The notes under the pieces: model-generated
Seen by the model: only the letters and a program-made list of their open reading frames with translations
Databases searched by the model: none
What the model was told of the DNA's origin: nothing
Part shown: piece by piece, positions 40,280 through 44,140 of the stretch
Layout of the letters: each line of letters opens with the position of its first letter
Numbering within the stretch: position 1 is the stretch's first letter
Position numbers and translations under genes: made by a program
Assembly (NCBI GenBank): GCA_937873275.1
Contig: CALMRC010000130.1
Span: 1-44,140, forward strand
DNA length: 44,140 nt
Source: an uncultured Spirochaetota bacterium
GTDB lineage: Bacteria > Spirochaetota > Spirochaetia > Treponematales > UBA12059
Reading direction: 5' to 3'

Positions 40280-42220
40280 ATGAGTCCATCCTTGCCGTCG
40301 TCGATGCGGATCCTGGTCGCCGAGCCCGAAACAATCGTGGCCGAGGACCTCCGCCGGCGCCTGGAGCGTTTCGGTTACACCGTGGCCGGAACGGTGCGCA
40401 GCGCCGGGGAACTCGGCCGCTTCCCGGCGGACTTCGACGTGCTGCTGAGCGAGGCCGTCCTCGAGGGCGGGGCCGACGGGATCGCGCCGGCCGTCCGGCT
40501 CGCCGCGGAGAGGAATGCCCCCCTCGTATTCCTCAGCAAGGATCCGGACGAGGAAACGGTCCGCCGGATGATCGAGGCCCGGCCCGAGGCGTTCATCCTG
40601 AAGCCCCTCAAGGAACGGGAGCTTATCACGACCCTGGGCCTGGCGGCGTGGTCCCGGCGTCCGGATCCCTTCGATCTTCCCTGCGGCCTCGAGCCCGGCG
40701 GGGAGGGCATCCTCATCATCGAGGACGAGAAGATCGTCGCCCTGGACGAACGGCGCCGCCTGGAACGGGCGGGATTCAAGGTGGTCGGGATGGCCCCAAG
40801 CGCCGAGGAGGGCATCGACTTGGCCCGGGAGCTGAGGCCGGCCCTCGTCACGACTTGCATAAATCTGGAAGGCCCCATGGACGGGATCGAAGGAGCCGCG
40901 GCGATCCGGGACATGTTAGACATCCCGATCGTTTTCCTCACGGCCTTTGCGGACGAGATAACCTTGGAGCGCGTCCGGGAGACGAGACCCGAAGCCTACA
41001 TCCTGAAGCCGTGTAAAGAAAAGGAACTTTTCCTTGCAATCCGCCTGGCGCTCGCCAAGTACGAAGCCAAGGTCCGTCCGCCCGACCCGGCGGGGATCTT
41101 CGCCGCGGCGCGCCGGGGGACTCCCGCGGATCTCCAGGCCGCCTTGGCGGGGCTCTCGTCCCCGGACGTCCGGGACCCCGGGGGCCGCACGCCCCTGATG
41201 TACGCCGCGGCGCGCTCCCGGGACCCGGAGACGGTCCGGACTCTCCTCCGGGCGGGCGCGGACCCGGACGTCGCGGACAGCCATGGGCGGACCGCCCTCT
41301 TCTACGCGGTGGCCGGAGAAACTCCCGGAATCCTCGAGGCCCTCCTCGCCCTGGACGCGGACCGGACCCGCCGGGACTCCGACGGATTCTCGGCCCTGGA
41401 CTATGAGCTGTTGGGACGGAGGAGGACCGCCTCCGTGGCTGCATTCCTGGCGGCGGGAGAGGACCCGAACCAAATCGGCCCGGACGGCCGGAGTCTCCCG
41501 GACAGGCTCCTGGAACCGAAACGGAGAGGGGACTCGGACGCGATGGGATCCCTGCGACTCCTCCTGGATGCGGGTATGGCGGTCGACCGGACCCGCTTCG
41601 GGGAAATCCGGGCCCGGGGCATCTGGCTTTTCACGGAAGCCGCGCCCGGTCGGCTCCCTTCCCTTCTCTCCCTGGGGGTGGAGATCGACCGCCGGGGCGA
41701 AGAGGGCCGCACCGCCCTGCACTGGTCCGCCGTCCACGGCTCCCCGGACGCCCTGGCAGCGCTCCTGGCATCGGGAGCCGATCCCGAAGTCCGGGACCAG
41801 GACGGCTCGACGCCCCTCATGCTCTGCGCCGAGCGGTACGGCGACGCCGGCAGGGAGCTCCAGGTCCTTCTGGAAGGGGGCAGTCTCCTGGAATCCCGGG
41901 ACGGGAAGGGCCGCACCGCCCTGATTCGGGCCTGTATCCATGGGCGTGATGAACATTGCGCGTTCCTCCTGGAGCGCGGCGCGGATCCGAACGCGCGGGA
42001 TGAAGACGGCAGGACAGCCCTGCATATTGCGGCAGGGTTCGGTTCGCCATCCGCGATAGAGACTCTTCTGGACGCCGGCGCGGATCCGAAGATCCGGGAC
42101 GCCCAGGGGGAAAAACCATACAACCTCGCCAAGGACTATGGATTTCTGGCCGACAATCCGGTCCTGGCGCGCCTCCGGGCGGCCGCGGAGGAAGCGGATG
42201 AGGAAAACGCCCCGCAATAG
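40280..42220 (+). CDS. Double pseudo-receiver fused to ankyrin repeats
   Basis: A 646-residue cytoplasmic protein. Receiver 1 (about 9-120) has AEPE in place of the usual E-D pair and Glu58 at the phospho-Asp position (FDVLLSEAVLEGG); Lys108 is kept. Receiver 2 (about 142-257) keeps the acidic pair Glu148-Asp149, Thr221 and Lys243, but has Cys193 instead of phospho-Asp (ALVTTCINLEGPMDG). Residues about 270-630 form eight or nine ankyrin repeats of the GRTPLMYAA...TLLRAGADPDVRD type, several degenerate in the middle. The fold is preserved while the chemistry is lost, so it probably binds the neighbouring kinase or receiver and recruits partners through the ankyrins. It lies 95 bp after the receiver gene. 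I know no described family of this kind. Confidence 0.88.
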   Translation: MSPSLPSSMRILVAEPETIVAEDLRRRLERFGYTVAGTVRSAGELGRFPADFDVLLSEAVLEGGADGIAPAVRLAAERNAPLVFLSKDPDEETVRRMIEARPEAFILKPLKERELITTLGLAAWSRRPDPFDLPCGLEPGGEGILIIEDEKIVALDERRRLERAGFKVVGMAPSAEEGIDLARELRPALVTTCINLEGPMDGIEGAAAIRDMLDIPIVFLTAFADEITLERVRETRPEAYILKPCKEKELFLAIRLALAKYEAKVRPPDPAGIFAAARRGTPADLQAALAGLSSPDVRDPGGRTPLMYAAARSRDPETVRTLLRAGADPDVADSHGRTALFYAVAGETPGILEALLALDADRTRRDSDGFSALDYELLGRRRTASVAAFLAAGEDPNQIGPDGRSLPDRLLEPKRRGDSDAMGSLRLLLDAGMAVDRTRFGEIRARGIWLFTEAAPGRLPSLLSLGVEIDRRGEEGRTALHWSAVHGSPDALAALLASGADPEVRDQDGSTPLMLCAERYGDAGRELQVLLEGGSLLESRDGKGRTALIRACIHGRDEHCAFLLERGADPNARDEDGRTALHIAAGFGSPSAIETLLDAGADPKIRDAQGEKPYNLAKDYGFLADNPVLARLRAAAEEADEENAPQ

Positions 42221-42294
42221 ACCGCCGATCGGGAGGGGGCGCCGGGATTGTCCGGGCCCATCCCGCTCACTCCCCGGCCTCCCGGATGTCGCCG

Positions 42295-43314
42295 TTACGA
42301 CCCCTCGTAGCGCTCCAACATCGCCCGCAGGTCCGCGGCCACCAAGGCCCTCCATTCGACCGGCTCCAGGAGTTCCGCGCCCGGGCCGAGCCAGCGGATG
42401 AGCTCCACGGCGGTCTCTGGATAGCGCTCCCCGTAGATCATGAGGGTCCGGCCGTCTTCGCCCGCTGCGAATTCCGCGGTTCCGTAATACCAATCCTTTT
42501 TCAAGAGATCGGCCTGGGCGGGGCTGAGGGCGATGCGGGCGGGATACCGCTCCGTCCAGCTTTTCATCGCCTCCCGCATCCACTTGCGCCCCAGGAGTTC
42601 CACCACGTCGTAGTCGTCCCGGGTGGGGTGCATCGAGGCTCCGCGGCGGAGGTCCGCGACCCGATCCGCTCGCCATAGACGGACTTCGCCTCCATCGCCG
42701 CCCTTCCTGCCCGCTAGGTACCATCGATCGCGGTCCCAGAGGATGGCGCAGGGCTCCACGTCCATGTAGGCCCCTTCTCCGGCCGCGCCGTACCGCAGGC
42801 GGAGCCTGGACCGTTCCAACAGCGCGCGGAGGAAGAGGCCCACGGAGGCTCCCTCGGCCGTCTCGGAGGCGGGATCCCGGCTCCGCAGGTCATTCGGCTC
42901 GCGATGAAAGAGATCCGCCGGCACCTCCTCGAATCCTATGAACTTGGCGGCCCGGGAAGCCCGGTCCCGCGTGGCGGCGGGCAGAACCGCCATGAGCTTG
43001 CGCTCCGCGTTCTCCGCCTCCTCCGGGAACGGCACCACCCGCAGGCGCTTCAGGAGCAGGAGTCCGAGCAGGAGGGTCGTGGCTTCCTCCATGCGGAGGG
43101 ATACGGGCGGAAGGAAGTATCCGTCCCGGAGCTTGAAGCCGCCCGACCTCCCCATCTCCGCGATCACCGGCACGCCCTGCAGACCGAGGGATTCGATGTC
43201 GCGGTAGACGGTACGGACGGAGACCTCGAAACGACGGGCGAGGCTCGCGGCCGAGACCGGGCGGCCGTCGCGGAGGAGGAGAACCATGCCGAAAAGGCGC
43301 TCGATTCGATTCAT
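42295..43314 (-). CDS. WYL-domain transcription regulator (YafY type)
   Basis: A 339-residue regulator: HTH_11 winged helix (about 1-65, RIERLFGMVLLLRDGRPVSAASLARRFEVSVRTVYRDIESLGLQGVPV), WYL domain with RDRWYLAGR (about 150-235), and a C-terminal extension (about 250-339). The ATG at 43314 starts MNRIERLF, the standard N-terminus; an earlier in-frame ATG at 43338 lies in the intergenic operator region. It is divergent from the DJ-1/PfpI gene, which it probably regulates. The same GACA repeat as in the other WYL locus lies between them. Confidence 0.9.
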   Translation of the reverse strand: MNRIERLFGMVLLLRDGRPVSAASLARRFEVSVRTVYRDIESLGLQGVPVIAEMGRSGGFKLRDGYFLPPVSLRMEEATTLLLGLLLLKRLRVVPFPEEAENAERKLMAVLPAATRDRASRAAKFIGFEEVPADLFHREPNDLRSRDPASETAEGASVGLFLRALLERSRLRLRYGAAGEGAYMDVEPCAILWDRDRWYLAGRKGGDGGEVRLWRADRVADLRRGASMHPTRDDYDVVELLGRKWMREAMKSWTERYPARIALSPAQADLLKKDWYYGTAEFAAGEDGRTLMIYGERYPETAVELIRWLGPGAELLEPVEWRALVAADLRAMLERYEGS

Positions 43315-43330
43315 GCGATTCCCGAGAAAG

Positions 43331-43347
43331 TATGACATAGGTTGACA
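43331..43347. promoter_or_regulatory. Candidate WYL operator between divergent genes
   Basis: TATGACATAGGTTGACA contains two GACA words 10 bp apart (full words TGACAT, N4, TGACAT). The second forms TTGACA (43342-43347), usable as a -35 toward the DJ-1 gene, so binding would block that promoter. Confidence 0.5.
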
Positions 43348-43406
43348 TGCGAGGGAAGTACGCTCGGTGCAGGACGGAGAACGACACCGTCCCCAGGAGG
43401 ATTTCG

Positions 43407-44051
43407 ATGAATAGGAGGATCGCGTACCTGTACACCTTCGATGGCTTGGCCGACTGGGAAATCGGCTATCTCGCCGCGGAACTCGCCTCGCGCCGCTATT
43501 TGAACGGGCCGGCCGAGGCTCCCGAACTTCGGACCTTCGGCAAGGACCGAGGGGAGATCGTGACGATGGGCGGACTCCGCGTCAGGAGGGACCTGAGCCT
43601 GGCCGAGGTCCGCGTGGAGGACGCCGCCCTCCTCGTCCTTCCCGGCGGCGACTCGTGGACCCAGGATCGCGCCCACGAAGGGATAGCCGAGCTCGCCGCG
43701 GCCTTCCTGGAGGCGGGGATACCCGTTGCGGCCATCTGCGGCGCCACCTTTTGCTTGGCCCGTGCCGGGCTCCTGGACGCGCGTCGACACACGAGCAACG
43801 ATCCGGGCTACCTCAAGGCGGTGGCGCCGGGCTATCGCGGCGAGAAGCTGTATCGGGAGGAGGGCGCCGTCGCGGACGGAAATCTCATCACCGCGTCCGG
43901 CCTGGCGAGCCTGGAATTCGCTCGTGAAACTCTCCGGGCGCTGGGGGTGATGAAGGCCGAGACCCTGGACGCGTGGTACGAGCTCAACCGGACGCGGTCC
44001 GGCGCCCAGTACTTCGCTCTCGAGGCTTCGCTACAGAAGGAAGGTGCTTGA
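43407..44051 (+). CDS. DJ-1/PfpI family protein
   Basis: A 214-residue protein of the class I glutamine-amidotransferase-like DJ-1/PfpI superfamily. The nucleophile Cys111 stands in the elbow AAICGATFCLA, and Glu18 (GLADWEIGYL) fills the usual partner position. Members include glyoxalase III-type deglycases, chaperones and proteases; this subgroup is commonly annotated only as putative intracellular protease/amidase. ATG 43407 has AGGAGG 6 bp upstream; an earlier ATG at 43347 overlaps the promoter. Divergent from the WYL regulator. Confidence 0.9.
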   Translation: MNRRIAYLYTFDGLADWEIGYLAAELASRRYLNGPAEAPELRTFGKDRGEIVTMGGLRVRRDLSLAEVRVEDAALLVLPGGDSWTQDRAHEGIAELAAAFLEAGIPVAAICGATFCLARAGLLDARRHTSNDPGYLKAVAPGYRGEKLYREEGAVADGNLITASGLASLEFARETLRALGVMKAETLDAWYELNRTRSGAQYFALEASLQKEGA

Positions 44052-44106
44052 TAGGCCCTCGTTCCGGCTCCAGCGTCGCCGGTCTCGCAAAGTACGTATT
44101 GTAGGA

Positions 44107-44123
44107 CGCCGCCCGAGGCGGCG
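44107..44123 (+). terminator. Hairpin after the DJ-1 gene
   Basis: CGCCGCC (44107-44113) and GGCGGCG (44117-44123) with a CGA loop, 55 bp after the DJ-1 stop. There is no T-run, so termination is uncertain; the window ends 17 bp later. Confidence 0.4.
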
Positions 44124-44140
44124 GGAGATACAAGTCCCCC

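Noticed and set aside
44060-44140. Partial tRNA at the window end (hairpin followed by ATACAAGTCC)
   Set aside because: The putative T-arm does not pair and no D- or anticodon arm can be drawn.

Overview
The window is GC-rich (roughly two thirds G+C by eye) bacterial chromosome, densely coded on both strands. I infer a spirochaete or close relative. The reasons are the repeated pairing of HisKA_2-type kinases (H-R-x-K-N-N phosphoacceptor boxes) with single-domain receivers, a PocR-domain kinase, a Y1/REP-type transposase, and lipoproteins with short lipoboxes. This is inference from protein style; no rRNA or marker gene is present. No prophage, CRISPR array, tRNA or rRNA was found.

Layout. 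1-482: 3' end of a ugpE-type sugar-phosphate permease, followed by a 470-bp block of nested palindromes. 952-1617: MntA/HepT toxin-antitoxin pair, with hepT apparently frameshifted. 1744-3387: pyrroline-5-carboxylate dehydrogenase, separated from the next operon by thirteen perfect-length 21-bp tandem repeats. 3860-8012: signalling operon of a haem-motif kinase, a NMT1/THI5-domain hybrid kinase and a receiver. 8019-11085: a second signalling set, with an orphan TRAP-type binding protein coupled to a Cache-like kinase and, divergently, a receiver cut short beside a Y1 transposase (11100-11621). 11684-16123: Fe3+-type ABC importer whose permease carries an extra N-terminal extracytoplasmic domain. 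16189-19221: M29 aminopeptidase, a putative glycosyltransferase and a thermonuclease. 19315-22184: epimerase, SrkA-like kinase and HD phosphohydrolase. 22371-25729: cNMP-binding protein, D-threonine/D-serine dehydratase-like enzyme, ZIP transporter and DUF4349 protein, bracketed by a 16-bp inverted repeat. 25847-31650: FKBP lipoprotein, SDR, DUF3820, NIF3-like domain protein, Rrf2 regulator with a clear palindromic operator, Fe-S protein, DinB, WYL regulator and a degraded DUF3795 gene. 31600-36434: two-gene surface operon, a propeller lipoprotein and an outer-membrane barrel/transglutaminase/TPR protein. 36654-37649: PPK2. 37892-42220: PocR-PAS-PAS kinase, receiver, and a protein with two receiver domains that lack the phospho-aspartate fused to ankyrin repeats. 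42295-44051: WYL regulator divergent from a DJ-1/PfpI protein.

How it works together. Three separate phosphorelay modules in one window suggest a chemically attentive, environmental or host-associated lifestyle: haem/redox, small-molecule and carboxylate binding domains all feed the same HisKA_2 kinase core. The most unusual system is the last one, in which a conventional kinase/receiver pair is followed by a double pseudo-receiver with Glu and Cys at the two phosphorylation sites and an ankyrin tail. A second theme is regulatory: at least four genes have a -10 hexamer 5-6 bp before ATG, implying leaderless transcripts, and two WYL loci share a GACA-N6-GACA motif.
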